A DNA stretch of 64,000 bases, taken from positions 2,501 to 66,500 of the forward strand of contig CACCIQ010000001.1 in assembly GCA_902546095.1 (NCBI GenBank). The letters are read 5' to 3'. Origin of the DNA: an uncultured Bacteroidota bacterium. GTDB taxonomy: Bacteria > Bacteroidota > Bacteroidia > Flavobacteriales > Flavobacteriaceae. The position numbers and the translations under genes were made by a program. This document shows, piece after piece, positions 47,737-57,164 of this stretch; position 1 is the first letter of the stretch; each line of letters starts with the position of its first letter. The notes beneath the pieces were generated by a model. The model made no database searches and was not told where the DNA came from. It saw nothing but the letters and a program-made list of their open reading frames with translations.

Positions 47737-49779
47737 ATGAATAAGAGATTTTTGATACCAATTCTTTTCTTGTTTACAATAACATTAGTTGCACAAGAAA
47801 AAAGTGTAATATCTGATTTAGATGAATTGAAGTTAGATATAGGACAAACTTATAAACCAACTACATATTCTGTTGATAATCAAGGAAAAAAATATGATTG
47901 CGAAAGGGTTATATATTACTATAAAAAAGGTGCATTCAGCATGACTGGAAAGGTCATGGAATTTAACAGAGCCAAAGGAACAATTAAAGCCGTTGAGCCA
48001 GGATATCATGAGGTTGTTGCAATATGCTATGGAAGTGGAAAAAGTATTCGAAGAACTTTTAATGTCACAATAAATTATCCTAAAGTTAAAAGCATTGAAA
48101 TATTAACAGGAAGTGAAACAATTTACACTGATACCTATATACCACTCTCATATAAAATCACTGATCAAATGGATGTTGTTAGAGATATTGATTATTGGAA
48201 ATCTGATAATGCTGAAAGATATTTTTCAAACCTTGAATTTTCAATTTCCTCATCTAATGATAAATTAGAAATTGATGATTCTAACAATGTATTAGCTGTA
48301 AGATCTGGATCTGCAACAATTAATGTAGTTTTTGATGGTGTGAAATCTTCAAAAACTATTAATGTTAAGAAGAATAATGTTAACAATATTGATTTAAGTA
48401 TAGCAGAAAAACCAGAAAAAATTAGAACTGGTGATGTTATAAACTTAAAAGCTGATGCATATGATAAAAGAGGAAACCTATTAAATGATGTAAACATTAA
48501 ATTTTCATTTACCGGAAAATCTTTTGATAAGAGTAATACAGCATCTGGACTAATTCTTCAAGATGGTAGATTTGTTGGAGATGTTCCTGGGAAATATATT
48601 TTAACCGCATCATTTGGAAATGCATCAAAATCAAAAGTTGTTAATGTCTTCCAAAGGAAAGTTCAAAGAGAGGTAAAAAAAATAGGTGCGGGGTCGGTTA
48701 ACGATAAACATACATCTGATTTCTGGGTCTTTGAAGGAGTTGATAAAAGAGATTATGCTGTAACTGGAACATGGGGTGCGGATGGTACTGCATACTTTTG
48801 GGATGTTACAAATCCGTCAGATATTAAAAAAATTGATAGCGTTCAAGTTGATGCAAGAACAGTGAATGATGTTAAAGTATCACCAAATGGTAAAATTGCT
48901 ATTATTAGTAGAGAGGGTGCTTCAAACAGAAAAAATGGAATTATAATAATAGATGTAACAAATCCTTATGACGTTAAAATTATTAAAGAATATACAAAGA
49001 ATTTGACTGGTGGTGTTCATAATTTATTTATTGACGAAAAACATGTTTATGCACTTAGTGCTGGTCAAAAATATTATATTCTCAACATAGAGGATCCAGC
49101 TAATCCATATGAGGTCGGTATGTTTGAAATAGGAAAAGAAGGTCAATCGATACACGATGTCTGGGTTGAGGATGGAATAGCATACTCTTCTAACTGGAGA
49201 GATGGAGTTTATCTTGTTGATGTGGGAAATGGAATAGCAGGAGGAACACCAGAAAATCCTGTAGCGTTCGGAAACTACACTTATGACAGTGGGGCAAATC
49301 ACGCAACCTTTCCATTTAAAAGTAAATCAACAGGAAAATTCTATGCCGTAATGGGTGATGAAATATTTCCTAATGGTGTAAATCCAAATGGTACAAATGA
49401 AACTGCTGGATTTTTACATTTTGTTGACTTTTCTGATCTAAAAAATCCAATTGAAATAGCTCGATATGAGCTTCCTGGACATGGATCTCATAATTATTGG
49501 ATAGATAACGATATACTTTATGTCGGCATGTATACTGGTGGTGTAAGAATTGTTGACATTAGCGGCGATTTACTTGGCGATCTTTACAAGCAAGGAAGAG
49601 AAATTGGGTATATTTTAACTGGAACATCGGATGGATATATCCCTAATGATACAATGGTTTGGGGTGCTCAACTTTACAAAGGTCATGTATTTTACTCTGA
49701 TTTTAATACAGGAATTGGTGTTGCAAAAGTTTCTGACTTAAAGCCAAATAACTCTATGACAAATCAATATGTTGATTAA
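47737..49779 (+). CDS. secreted Ig-like plus LVIVD beta-propeller protein (copy 1)
   Basis: A 680-residue exported protein. A signal peptide (about 1-20) is followed by Ig-like/BIG-type beta domains (about 25-305), then a beta-propeller of the LVIVD-repeat kind (about 315-680), with blades reading FWDVTNPSDIKKI, IIIIDVTNPYDVK, ILNIEDPANPYEV, VYLVDVGNG and VRIVDISGD. Blade starts carry repeated histidines: GGVHNLF, SIHDVWVEDG, NHATFPF and GHGSHNYW, which could line a central metal site. It is a tandem paralogue of the next gene, 24 bases away. Function is unknown; relatives are often annotated simply as LVIVD repeat protein. Confidence 0.82.
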   Translation: MNKRFLIPILFLFTITLVAQEKSVISDLDELKLDIGQTYKPTTYSVDNQGKKYDCERVIYYYKKGAFSMTGKVMEFNRAKGTIKAVEPGYHEVVAICYGSGKSIRRTFNVTINYPKVKSIEILTGSETIYTDTYIPLSYKITDQMDVVRDIDYWKSDNAERYFSNLEFSISSSNDKLEIDDSNNVLAVRSGSATINVVFDGVKSSKTINVKKNNVNNIDLSIAEKPEKIRTGDVINLKADAYDKRGNLLNDVNIKFSFTGKSFDKSNTASGLILQDGRFVGDVPGKYILTASFGNASKSKVVNVFQRKVQREVKKIGAGSVNDKHTSDFWVFEGVDKRDYAVTGTWGADGTAYFWDVTNPSDIKKIDSVQVDARTVNDVKVSPNGKIAIISREGASNRKNGIIIIDVTNPYDVKIIKEYTKNLTGGVHNLFIDEKHVYALSAGQKYYILNIEDPANPYEVGMFEIGKEGQSIHDVWVEDGIAYSSNWRDGVYLVDVGNGIAGGTPENPVAFGNYTYDSGANHATFPFKSKSTGKFYAVMGDEIFPNGVNPNGTNETAGFLHFVDFSDLKNPIEIARYELPGHGSHNYWIDNDILYVGMYTGGVRIVDISGDLLGDLYKQGREIGYILTGTSDGYIPNDTMVWGAQLYKGHVFYSDFNTGIGVAKVSDLKPNNSMTNQYVD

Positions 49780-49803
49780 TATTAATTACTAAAACTTAAA
49801 AAA

Positions 49804-51882
49804 ATGAAAAAATTGATACTTATTATTATAGCTATTTTTAGCTTACAACTAAATCACTCTCAAAATCTTAGTATAGAATCCAATTTAGATGGTTTGATTT
49901 TAAATATTGGGGACACTTTTCAAGCTGAATCTTATATTTCTGATTTAGACGGAAATAAAACCACTTGTGAACGACTGATTTATTATCAAAAAGATGGGGC
50001 TTTCAATGTAGGTGCAGCAATAGATCCAACTGGACTTTTTGTTGCAAGTGAGCCAGGTATATTTGAAATTGTTGCAGTTTGTGTTGGAATGGAAGGTGGT
50101 AAAAGATTGAGTCAAACATTTTTGGTTGGAGTTAAATTTCCTAAAGCTTCAAGTATAGACTTTAATGTAAATGGTGAGCTTTATGTAGGTAATTTTGCTG
50201 AAGTTAATTCGGTTGCAAAATATGCTGACGGTAAAGAAAAATCTGATTTAAATTTTAAATATGAGTCATCTGATCCGGCAATAATTAAAGTTGATGATTT
50301 GGGCAACTTAAAGGCAATCAAAAAAGGTAGTTCTGTAATAAGTGCATCTTTTGATGGACAAAGTGTATCCAAAAAAATTAATGTTTTAAATAACCCAGTT
50401 GTATCAATTGATTTAAGTTCTGACTCTGAAGGTGTAATTAAAACTGGGGATGTCATCAATCTTTCAGCGCAACTTAAAGATAAAAAAGGGAATATATTGA
50501 TTGGAATAGAACCAAAATTTTCTTTTTCTGGAGTTTCCACTAACAAAAGTACAACTGCTTCAGGACTTATTTCAGGTAAAGGTAAATTTGTAGCTGATAT
50601 AGCTGGAGAATATGTAATCAATGCATCATTCGGTAATACCAACTCATCTATTAAAGTTAAAGCAGTTAACAGAGACATTCAAAAAGAAATCGTTAAACTT
50701 GGTTTGGGGGAGGTATTTGATAGAAGAACCTCTGACGCTTGGTTTTTTGAGGGCACAGATGGAAAGGATTATGGTGTCTCTGGAACATGGGGATCTGATG
50801 GCACTGCATATTTTTGGGATGTAACAGATCCAACAGATATCAAAAAAATTGATAGTATTCAAGTAGATGCTAGAATTGTTAATGATGTGAAAGTTTCGAA
50901 AGATGGGAAATTATGCGTTATTTCAAGAGAGGCATCTTCAAAAAGGAAAAATGGAATTATACTGATTGATGTTACTGATCCATCAAATGCTGAAATTATT
51001 TCTGAGTATACAACAAATTTAACTGGTGGTGTTCACAATATTTTTATATATGAAAATCATGTATATGCATTAAACGCATTTGCGAACCCAGCCAAATACT
51101 ACGTAATTAATATTGAAGATCCAAAAAACCCGAAAGAAGTTGGATTTTTTGAAGTTGATGAACCTGGTTCTGCAATACATGATGTTTGGATTGAAGATGG
51201 AATAGCATATTCCTCAAACTGGAAACAAGGTGTTTATTTAGTTGATGTTGGAAATGGTATTGCAGGAGGATCTCCATCTAATCCAGTAGAAATTGGAAAC
51301 TACAGATATGATTCAGGTGGAAACCATGCTGCTTTTCCTTTTAAAAGTAAATCAACTGGAAAATTTTATGTGATAATGGGAGATGAAATATTTCCTGAGG
51401 GTGTTGATGGAAACACCTTCAATGAGACTGCAGGTTATTTACACTTTATTGACTTCACGGATTTAAAAAACCCAGTTGAAGTAGCAAGATATGAAGTCCC
51501 CGGTCATGGATCCCACAATTATTGGGTTGAGGATGATGTGCTTTACATTGGTATGTACACAGCTGGAGTGAGGGTTGTTGATATAAGTGGTGATTTAATG
51601 GGTGACTTATACAAACAAGGAAGAGAAATAGCTAAATATGGGACAGGACATCCAGATGGATATGTTCCTAATTCAACGATGCTTTGGGGTGCTCAATACT
51701 TTAAAGGAAATATCTTTTATTCTGACTTTTATACTGGTATTGGTGCTTTAAAGTTGTTAGATAAGAAAAAGGATAATTCAAACACAAATCAGTTTGCAAG
51801 TGATCAGACTTTGAAAGAAGCATTGGGTGCTGAAGATCTATTAGATTTCTTTCAAATATTAGCTAGTCCACCAATTGAATAG
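49804..51882 (+). CDS. secreted Ig-like plus LVIVD beta-propeller protein (copy 2)
   Basis: A 692-residue paralogue of the preceding protein. The propeller half is very similar (GTWGSDGTAYFWDVTDP, NLTGGVHNIFI, AIHDVWIEDGIAYSSNW, GHGSHNYWVEDDVLYIGMY), while the Ig-like front has diverged: different loop lengths and lower identity. It also has a C-terminal extension of about 25 residues (TLKEALGAEDLLDFFQIL) that copy 1 lacks. The histidines in the blades are conserved in both copies. It has a signal peptide and is probably periplasmic or surface-located. The third propeller gene begins 2 bases after its stop. Confidence 0.82.
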   Translation: MKKLILIIIAIFSLQLNHSQNLSIESNLDGLILNIGDTFQAESYISDLDGNKTTCERLIYYQKDGAFNVGAAIDPTGLFVASEPGIFEIVAVCVGMEGGKRLSQTFLVGVKFPKASSIDFNVNGELYVGNFAEVNSVAKYADGKEKSDLNFKYESSDPAIIKVDDLGNLKAIKKGSSVISASFDGQSVSKKINVLNNPVVSIDLSSDSEGVIKTGDVINLSAQLKDKKGNILIGIEPKFSFSGVSTNKSTTASGLISGKGKFVADIAGEYVINASFGNTNSSIKVKAVNRDIQKEIVKLGLGEVFDRRTSDAWFFEGTDGKDYGVSGTWGSDGTAYFWDVTDPTDIKKIDSIQVDARIVNDVKVSKDGKLCVISREASSKRKNGIILIDVTDPSNAEIISEYTTNLTGGVHNIFIYENHVYALNAFANPAKYYVINIEDPKNPKEVGFFEVDEPGSAIHDVWIEDGIAYSSNWKQGVYLVDVGNGIAGGSPSNPVEIGNYRYDSGGNHAAFPFKSKSTGKFYVIMGDEIFPEGVDGNTFNETAGYLHFIDFTDLKNPVEVARYEVPGHGSHNYWVEDDVLYIGMYTAGVRVVDISGDLMGDLYKQGREIAKYGTGHPDGYVPNSTMLWGAQYFKGNIFYSDFYTGIGALKLLDKKKDNSNTNQFASDQTLKEALGAEDLLDFFQILASPPIE

Positions 51883-51884
51883 TT

Positions 51885-53024
51885 ATGAATCAAAAATTAT
51901 TATTATTAATATTAATTCCATTTTTTAGTCTAGGCCAGAATTATTATGCTTATGTTGCTTCTGAATCTGAAGATACAGTTTCCCTCATAAAATTTGATGG
52001 AAAAGAAGCAGTTGAAGCAGAGAGAATTGATGTAGGATTTATGTTTGCTGAAATTGAAGGCCCTCACGGAATTACAGTTGATCCAAGCGGAGATTTTTGG
52101 TATATATCTTTGGCTCATGGAAATCCATTTGGAACCTTGGTTAAATACTCAACTGAGACCAACCAAGCAGTAGCAAGAACCACATTAGGATTATTTCCTG
52201 CTACAATGGAAATTTCAACCATCACTGGATTTTTATATTGTGTGAATTTTAATTTACACGGAAGCATGAAACCATCCAATGTTTCTGTAGTAGATCCAGA
52301 AACAATGACTGAGATAACTAAGATTACCACAGGTTCTATGCCCCATGGCTCAAGATTATCACCTGATGGATTATTCCAATATTCTGTTGCGATGATGTCA
52401 GGTGAACTTTTTGAAATTGATGCACTTGATCTTAAAGTGAGTAGGGTTTTAAATTTAGAAAATAAGATAATGAATGATAAAAAAATGGTTGGAAAAATGA
52501 TGAATCATGATAATATGAAAGGAAAAATGATGACAGACGATAAAAAAGAAAACATGATGAATACCATGGGCGATATGAAACATTCAATGGTTAAACCAAC
52601 ATGGGTTATCCCCCATCCTAAGGAAAATGTTGCATATATAGCTGGTAATGGATCTGATGAGGTTATTGAGGTTAATTTAGATAAATGGGAGGTTTCTGAT
52701 CGATTTAAAACTGGTAAAGGCCCTTATAATTTAGAAATAACGCCAAATGGAAAATTACTGATTGGAACTATAAAAAGTGAAGGTAAAACTGCTATTTGGA
52801 ATCTCGAAAATAAAGAAGAGCTAGCAATCATAAAAAATACAACAAGTGTCTCTCATGGAATTGCTATTTCACCTGATAGCAAATATGCATTTATTTCTGT
52901 TGAGGGAATTGGTGGTGAACCTGGCATTGTTGATGTCATAGACCTAGATTCTTATGAGCTGGTAAGTTCAGTTAAAGTTGGTAAGCAAGCAGGTGGCATT
53001 GCATTTTGGAAGAAAGAAATTTAA
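51885..53024 (+). CDS. secreted YncE-like beta-propeller with methionine-rich insert
   Basis: A 379-residue exported seven-bladed propeller of the YVTN/YncE type, with blades such as VAGN/YIAGNGSDEVIEVNL and YAFISVEGIGG. Histidines occur at repeated positions (GPHGITVDPSG, MPHGSRLSPDG, VSHGIAISPDS). Residues about 193-236 form a low-complexity insert with 12 Met, 2 His, and many Lys and Asp (KMVGKMMNHDNMKGKMM), reminiscent of methionine-rich copper-binding segments. It starts 2 bases after propeller copy 2, so the three form an operon. Its role is unknown; substrate-free propeller and metal handling are both possible. Confidence 0.82.
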   Translation: MNQKLLLLILIPFFSLGQNYYAYVASESEDTVSLIKFDGKEAVEAERIDVGFMFAEIEGPHGITVDPSGDFWYISLAHGNPFGTLVKYSTETNQAVARTTLGLFPATMEISTITGFLYCVNFNLHGSMKPSNVSVVDPETMTEITKITTGSMPHGSRLSPDGLFQYSVAMMSGELFEIDALDLKVSRVLNLENKIMNDKKMVGKMMNHDNMKGKMMTDDKKENMMNTMGDMKHSMVKPTWVIPHPKENVAYIAGNGSDEVIEVNLDKWEVSDRFKTGKGPYNLEITPNGKLLIGTIKSEGKTAIWNLENKEELAIIKNTTSVSHGIAISPDSKYAFISVEGIGGEPGIVDVIDLDSYELVSSVKVGKQAGGIAFWKKEI

Positions 53025-53029
53025 TTTGA

Positions 53030-54112
53030 TTAGTTTTCTTTAATATTGTTAACCATCACTTTTAACAAACCATCTTTCTTTTTATCATTCATTAATTGCC
53101 AAAACATTATTCCATGCAGTTTGTTGTCTTTAACATATTTTGATTTTAGTTCAATAGATTTTTGATTGTCATATGTAAGAAAAAGCTGATTTTCTTTATC
53201 GTATGCGTATGGGGCTTTTGCAGTTTCGTCCCAAAAAAACTCAAAATCTTTTGTTACTTCATTGAAATTATTTTGATTTACTCCACCTTTAAAATTTGCA
53301 GCTTGATACAATCCATTATTAACATTAGCAACATCTTTGTAAATTCTTCCATAAAACGCTGCACCTAGTACAATTTTGCTTGCTGGAACTCCTTTTGATT
53401 TTAAATATTGTATAGCATAATCTCCCGATCTTTCTTGGTTCTCTGTAGAGTAAAGTGAAGTATGATGTCCGGTTACTTTTGAATAACCACCTATTAAATC
53501 ATAGGTCATTAGATTAACATTATCTATGAGTGGTGTAACTTGATCCCAGTCAACTGATTTATCGATAAAACTTTTAAATCCACCTGCAGCAAAGCTGAGA
53601 ATGTCATCTGGTTTCATATATTCTCTAAGTAGCTTAATTAAATCAGTAAAATTATCTCTGTCATCATCTCTAAAAGCATGACCTGGAGGTCCTGGAATTG
53701 CAGGATATTCCCAATCTAAATCGATTCCATCTGCATTGTATTCTTCAATTATTTTAGCAGTAGATTTTGCAAAATCAATTCTTCCTTCCTTAGTATTAAA
53801 TACATCTGAACAGGTCTTACATCCACCCCATCCACCAAGTGAGATCAAGACTTTTAGGCTTGGATACTTTTTTTTCTGATCAACAATACCTAATAAACTA
53901 ATACTATCAGCTTCGTTATCGATAGCTAATTTATTTCCTTTAAGATGTAAAAAACTATATATAATTTGATCCACACCACTCAGATCAAATTCATTTATGG
54001 TTTCTCCATTACCAGTATAGTAGGCAATGACTTTTGGATTTACTTCATTATTTGAAATGTTATTACAAGAAATAACAACTAAAAAAATGATTATGTATAA
54101 TTTAAAATTCAT
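53030..54112 (-). CDS. GH18 family glycosidase, lipoprotein
   Basis: A 360-residue exported enzyme of glycoside hydrolase family 18. The catalytic motif D-x2-D-x-D-x-E is DGIDLDWE (128-135), with Glu135 as acid. The other family strands are VLISLGGWGGC and VNLMTYDLIGGY and the C-terminal GIMFWQLMND. A lipobox (VISC) lies near residue 16. GH18 enzymes cleave chitin or N-glycan GlcNAc linkages by substrate assistance. ATG 54112 is chosen over an upstream TTG; it overlaps the GH3 gene by 11 bases, so the two are co-translated. It is a single-domain enzyme without a carbohydrate-binding module. Confidence 0.92.
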   Translation of the reverse strand: MNFKLYIIIFLVVISCNNISNNEVNPKVIAYYTGNGETINEFDLSGVDQIIYSFLHLKGNKLAIDNEADSISLLGIVDQKKKYPSLKVLISLGGWGGCKTCSDVFNTKEGRIDFAKSTAKIIEEYNADGIDLDWEYPAIPGPPGHAFRDDDRDNFTDLIKLLREYMKPDDILSFAAGGFKSFIDKSVDWDQVTPLIDNVNLMTYDLIGGYSKVTGHHTSLYSTENQERSGDYAIQYLKSKGVPASKIVLGAAFYGRIYKDVANVNNGLYQAANFKGGVNQNNFNEVTKDFEFFWDETAKAPYAYDKENQLFLTYDNQKSIELKSKYVKDNKLHGIMFWQLMNDKKKDGLLKVMVNNIKEN

Positions 54113-56414
54113 GCCTGTTTTCAATTTTAATTGACTTTTTTAAATGAAATTTAGAATCTGATGATCCTCCGACCATGAATTCAAATTCTCCTTCTTCAAC
54201 ACAATAAACCATGTTAATATCATAAAATGCTAAATTTTCAATAGGGACATTTAAATTGACAGTCTTCGTTTCACCTGCTTCTATGAAAACTCTTTCATAT
54301 GAAACTAATTCTTTTACAGGTCTAGTTACTGAACTAAAACTATCATTAAAGTAAAGTTGAACTACTTCATCACCTGCAATATTACTATCATTTTTAATTT
54401 GGACACTTACGTTAATCAAATCCTCATTCTCATTTTTTGATAGCTCAAAATTTGAATAAATAAATTTTGAATAACTCAGCCCATGACCAAAAGGATATAA
54501 AGGTGTTACTTTTTCAAAAGCGTATTTATGAAAATATTGAGAAGGTTTATGATTATATATCATTTGTAACTGACCAACACTCCTAGGAAATGTCAAAGGA
54601 AGTTTACCCCCAGGATTAACATCACCAAAAACAACCTCTGCTACTGCCTGTCCAGCCATACTACCTAATTCCCATGACTCAATTACACCACTAATATTAT
54701 TGTCAATCCAAGGCTCTGCGATTGGTTTACCATTCACATATATCACTATTACGTTTTTATTGATTTTCTTTAATTTTTGTACCAACTCGAGTTGCTTTCC
54801 TGCCAAATTTAAATTTGCTCTTCCCATATTTTCACCAGCAGTTCTTTTTGATTTTAATATTCTTTGTGAATTGTCTCCAACTACGACAATGATTTGATCA
54901 TAATTTTTAGCCTTATTTACAGTTTTAATTATATCGCTTTGTGAAATAGATCTAATATCACTATTCGAATCATAAAAATCAATCTGAAAACCTTTAGAGT
55001 CTCCAAGTGTTTTAATTCCCTCATAAATGGTTATTACATTTTCTACAGGCTGAGCAAAAACCCAATCACCTAAAACTGAATGATTATTTGCATTGGGACC
55101 AGTAACTAATATTTTTTTTCCTCTTTTTTGATTTATTGGAAGAATTCCATCATTTTTTAATAAAACTATAGATTTTCTCGCGGCATCAAGCGCAGTGCTT
55201 TTGTGTTCTTCAGTAAAGACGTTTTCATCTAAATCATCTGGACTTACAAACGGATTCTCAAAAAGGCCTAATTTAAATTTAGCATACAAAATTTTTCTAG
55301 CAGAATAATTAATTCTTTCAATATCTAGTTTTCCTTCCTCCACTAATTCAATTACATTTTCTAAAAAGTTTGGACCATGCATATTCATATCCATTCCAGC
55401 GTCAACTGCATAATAAATTGCTTCCTTGAAGTCCTTAGCAATTTTGTGTAGGACATTTATTCGATTAATATCAAGCCAATCGCTAACATAAAATCCTTCA
55501 AAATCAAATTCATTTCTCATAACATCTGTAAGGAGCTCCTTATGCATGTGAGCTGGGATGCCATTTATTTCATTATGCGCAGCCATAACGGAATAGACAC
55601 CAGCATCAACAGCTCTTTTAAAAGGCTTTAAATAAATTTCTCTTAGAGACCTTTCAGAAATATCCATTGGGGAAACATTCAATCCATTGACTGGTTCAGA
55701 ACCAGCTACAAAATGTTTAGCACATGCTATTACATTATCAAAACCACTGAAATCATCCGATTGCAAGCCTTTTATCATTTGGACACCAAAATTTCCAACT
55801 AGATACGGATCTTCACCAAACGTTTCACCAACTCTACCCCATCTTGGATCTCTTAATACATCAACATTGGGTGTAAATGCCCAATGAGATCCATGAGCTC
55901 TAACTTCTTTTGCAGTTTCTTGTCCAATTTTAAAAACAATATTTTCATTAAATGTAGATGCCAAAGATATTGGTGAGGGATAAACTGTTGTTCCAGCTAC
56001 CATCCCATTTCCATGTATTGCATCAATACCTATTAGTAGAGGAATTTTTAGTCTAGATTTTTGCGCTAATTCTTGAAGCCTGTTAGCTTCCCTCATTGTT
56101 AAAACATGTAAAAATGAACCTATTTTACCATCTGCAACCATTTGAGCAATATCCTTTTTTAATAAACCCCTGTAAGATGCTCTACTATCGCTATTTAAAA
56201 TTTCCTCTGCAGTCATATTTCTATCTGCATCAGTGATATAATTTAAACCAACAAATTGTGTCATTTGAGCAACTTTTTCTTCAAGAGTCATTCTTGACAT
56301 CAAATCATTTAATCTAACTTCGATAGAATATTCTTGATTTAAATACTTAACTTCTTTGTCCATGGTACATGAACTTAGAGTTAAAACAATAATTAATAAA
56401 ATAATTTTTTTCAT
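54102..56414 (-). CDS. bglX: GH3 family beta-glycosidase, lipoprotein
   Basis: A 770-residue exported glycosidase with a lipobox (SSC, about residue 16). The family 3 N-terminal barrel contains the nucleophile D312 in GFYVSDW, with GTVYPSPISLAST and KHFVAGSEP typical of BglX. The alpha/beta sandwich (about 430-640) and the C-terminal fibronectin-like domain (about 680-765) follow. Activity is probably on beta-glucosides, but GH3 also includes N-acetylglucosaminidases, which would fit the GH18 partner. It starts 3 bases after a possible 46-residue ORF and has its own promoter there or upstream. Confidence 0.92.
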   Translation of the reverse strand: MKKIILLIIVLTLSSCTMDKEVKYLNQEYSIEVRLNDLMSRMTLEEKVAQMTQFVGLNYITDADRNMTAEEILNSDSRASYRGLLKKDIAQMVADGKIGSFLHVLTMREANRLQELAQKSRLKIPLLIGIDAIHGNGMVAGTTVYPSPISLASTFNENIVFKIGQETAKEVRAHGSHWAFTPNVDVLRDPRWGRVGETFGEDPYLVGNFGVQMIKGLQSDDFSGFDNVIACAKHFVAGSEPVNGLNVSPMDISERSLREIYLKPFKRAVDAGVYSVMAAHNEINGIPAHMHKELLTDVMRNEFDFEGFYVSDWLDINRINVLHKIAKDFKEAIYYAVDAGMDMNMHGPNFLENVIELVEEGKLDIERINYSARKILYAKFKLGLFENPFVSPDDLDENVFTEEHKSTALDAARKSIVLLKNDGILPINQKRGKKILVTGPNANNHSVLGDWVFAQPVENVITIYEGIKTLGDSKGFQIDFYDSNSDIRSISQSDIIKTVNKAKNYDQIIVVVGDNSQRILKSKRTAGENMGRANLNLAGKQLELVQKLKKINKNVIVIYVNGKPIAEPWIDNNISGVIESWELGSMAGQAVAEVVFGDVNPGGKLPLTFPRSVGQLQMIYNHKPSQYFHKYAFEKVTPLYPFGHGLSYSKFIYSNFELSKNENEDLINVSVQIKNDSNIAGDEVVQLYFNDSFSSVTRPVKELVSYERVFIEAGETKTVNLNVPIENLAFYDINMVYCVEEGEFEFMVGGSSDSKFHLKKSIKIENRHEF

Positions 56415-56417
56415 AAT

Positions 56418-56558
56418 TTATTTTTCTCCAATAATTTTTTTAATTACATGAACTGTTGTCATAAAAGTTATTTTATGAACAGAATTTTTATAGTCTCCCA
56501 TTTTAATACGATTTTCAATGTAAATTAAAAATTCATCAATTGTACTTTTTCTATTCAT
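56418..56558 (-). CDS. possible 46-residue leader ORF before bglX
   Basis: A minus-strand ORF of 46 codons begins MNRKSTIDEFLIYIENRIKM and ends VIKKIIGEK. It has an ATG start, coding-like composition, and its stop lies 3 bases before the bglX ATG, with purine-rich GGAGAA just before. The predicted protein is a short amphipathic helix pair. I do not recognise a family. There is almost no room for a promoter between it and the terminator at 56572-56603, so it may instead be non-coding leader of bglX. Confidence 0.4.
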   Translation of the reverse strand: MNRKSTIDEFLIYIENRIKMGDYKNSVHKITFMTTVHVIKKIIGEK

Positions 56559-56571
56559 TTTAAAAAATTAC

Positions 56572-56603
56572 AAAAAAAAAGGGAGTTAAAACAACTCCCT
56601 TTT
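56572..56603 (-). terminator. rho-independent terminator of the lipoprotein array operon
   Basis: GGGAGTT pairs perfectly with AACTCCC (7 pairs, extendable by A-T pairs) around a five-base loop; on the minus strand nine T follow. It lies 23 bases after the last gene of the lipoprotein operon. Confidence 0.88.
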
Positions 56604-56625
56604 AATCGATTTAAAATTATTATTT

Positions 56626-57153
56626 TTATTGTTGAGGTTCTGCTCTAGTAAATACCCAAAAAGCACCAATCTTTCCTTCTTCTATGTATGCATCAATAAT
56701 ATCATATGATGTGACTTCTTCTCCATTAACAGTCTTTTTTACTTGTGCACCAGAAATAACCCACTCTCCAGGCTGATTTTCAACCTTCATTGTGTATGAG
56801 AACCATGTATTCCAAGTCGGATTTTCAGTTTCAAACCAACCTTTCAGAAATTCAATATGAGTATCAGACCCATCGATTACAGATCCATCAGGACCAATAA
56901 TTTTAAAACTTCCCATCTGTTGGGTTGAATCAATATTCATTTCGGCAATTGCATCGAGATCTCTGTTATTATGAGCTTCAATATATTTATCCCATAAATC
57001 TAAATTTTCAGGATTAGCATCATCAGCAGGAATATCTCCATCAGGTGTTCTTAGAAACCCTGGGGCTCTCTCTGCTTCCTTTTCAGCGGGAGCAGGTGAT
57101 TCACATGAAAATGTGAAGATTGTTAAAAATGTGATTATAAATATTTTTTTCAT
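56626..57153 (-). CDS. NTF2/SnoaL-like lipoprotein, distant sixth member of the array
   Basis: A 175-residue lipoprotein (lipobox FSC, Cys17, followed by ESPAPAEKEAERAP). After a linker it has an NTF2/SnoaL-like pattern: opening helix WDKYIEAHNNRDLDAIAEM, a pocket segment GSFKIIGPDGSVIDG, and the closing strands SYDIIDAYIEEGKIGAFWVF. It differs from the five neighbouring lipoproteins, which share YADG and YDSI motifs not seen here, but the same fold is likely. It is the last gene of the operon, 11 bases after the previous one. The ligand is unknown. Confidence 0.8.
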   Translation of the reverse strand: MKKIFIITFLTIFTFSCESPAPAEKEAERAPGFLRTPDGDIPADDANPENLDLWDKYIEAHNNRDLDAIAEMNIDSTQQMGSFKIIGPDGSVIDGSDTHIEFLKGWFETENPTWNTWFSYTMKVENQPGEWVISGAQVKKTVNGEEVTSYDIIDAYIEEGKIGAFWVFTRAEPQQ

Positions 57154-57164
57154 ATTAATTGTTT

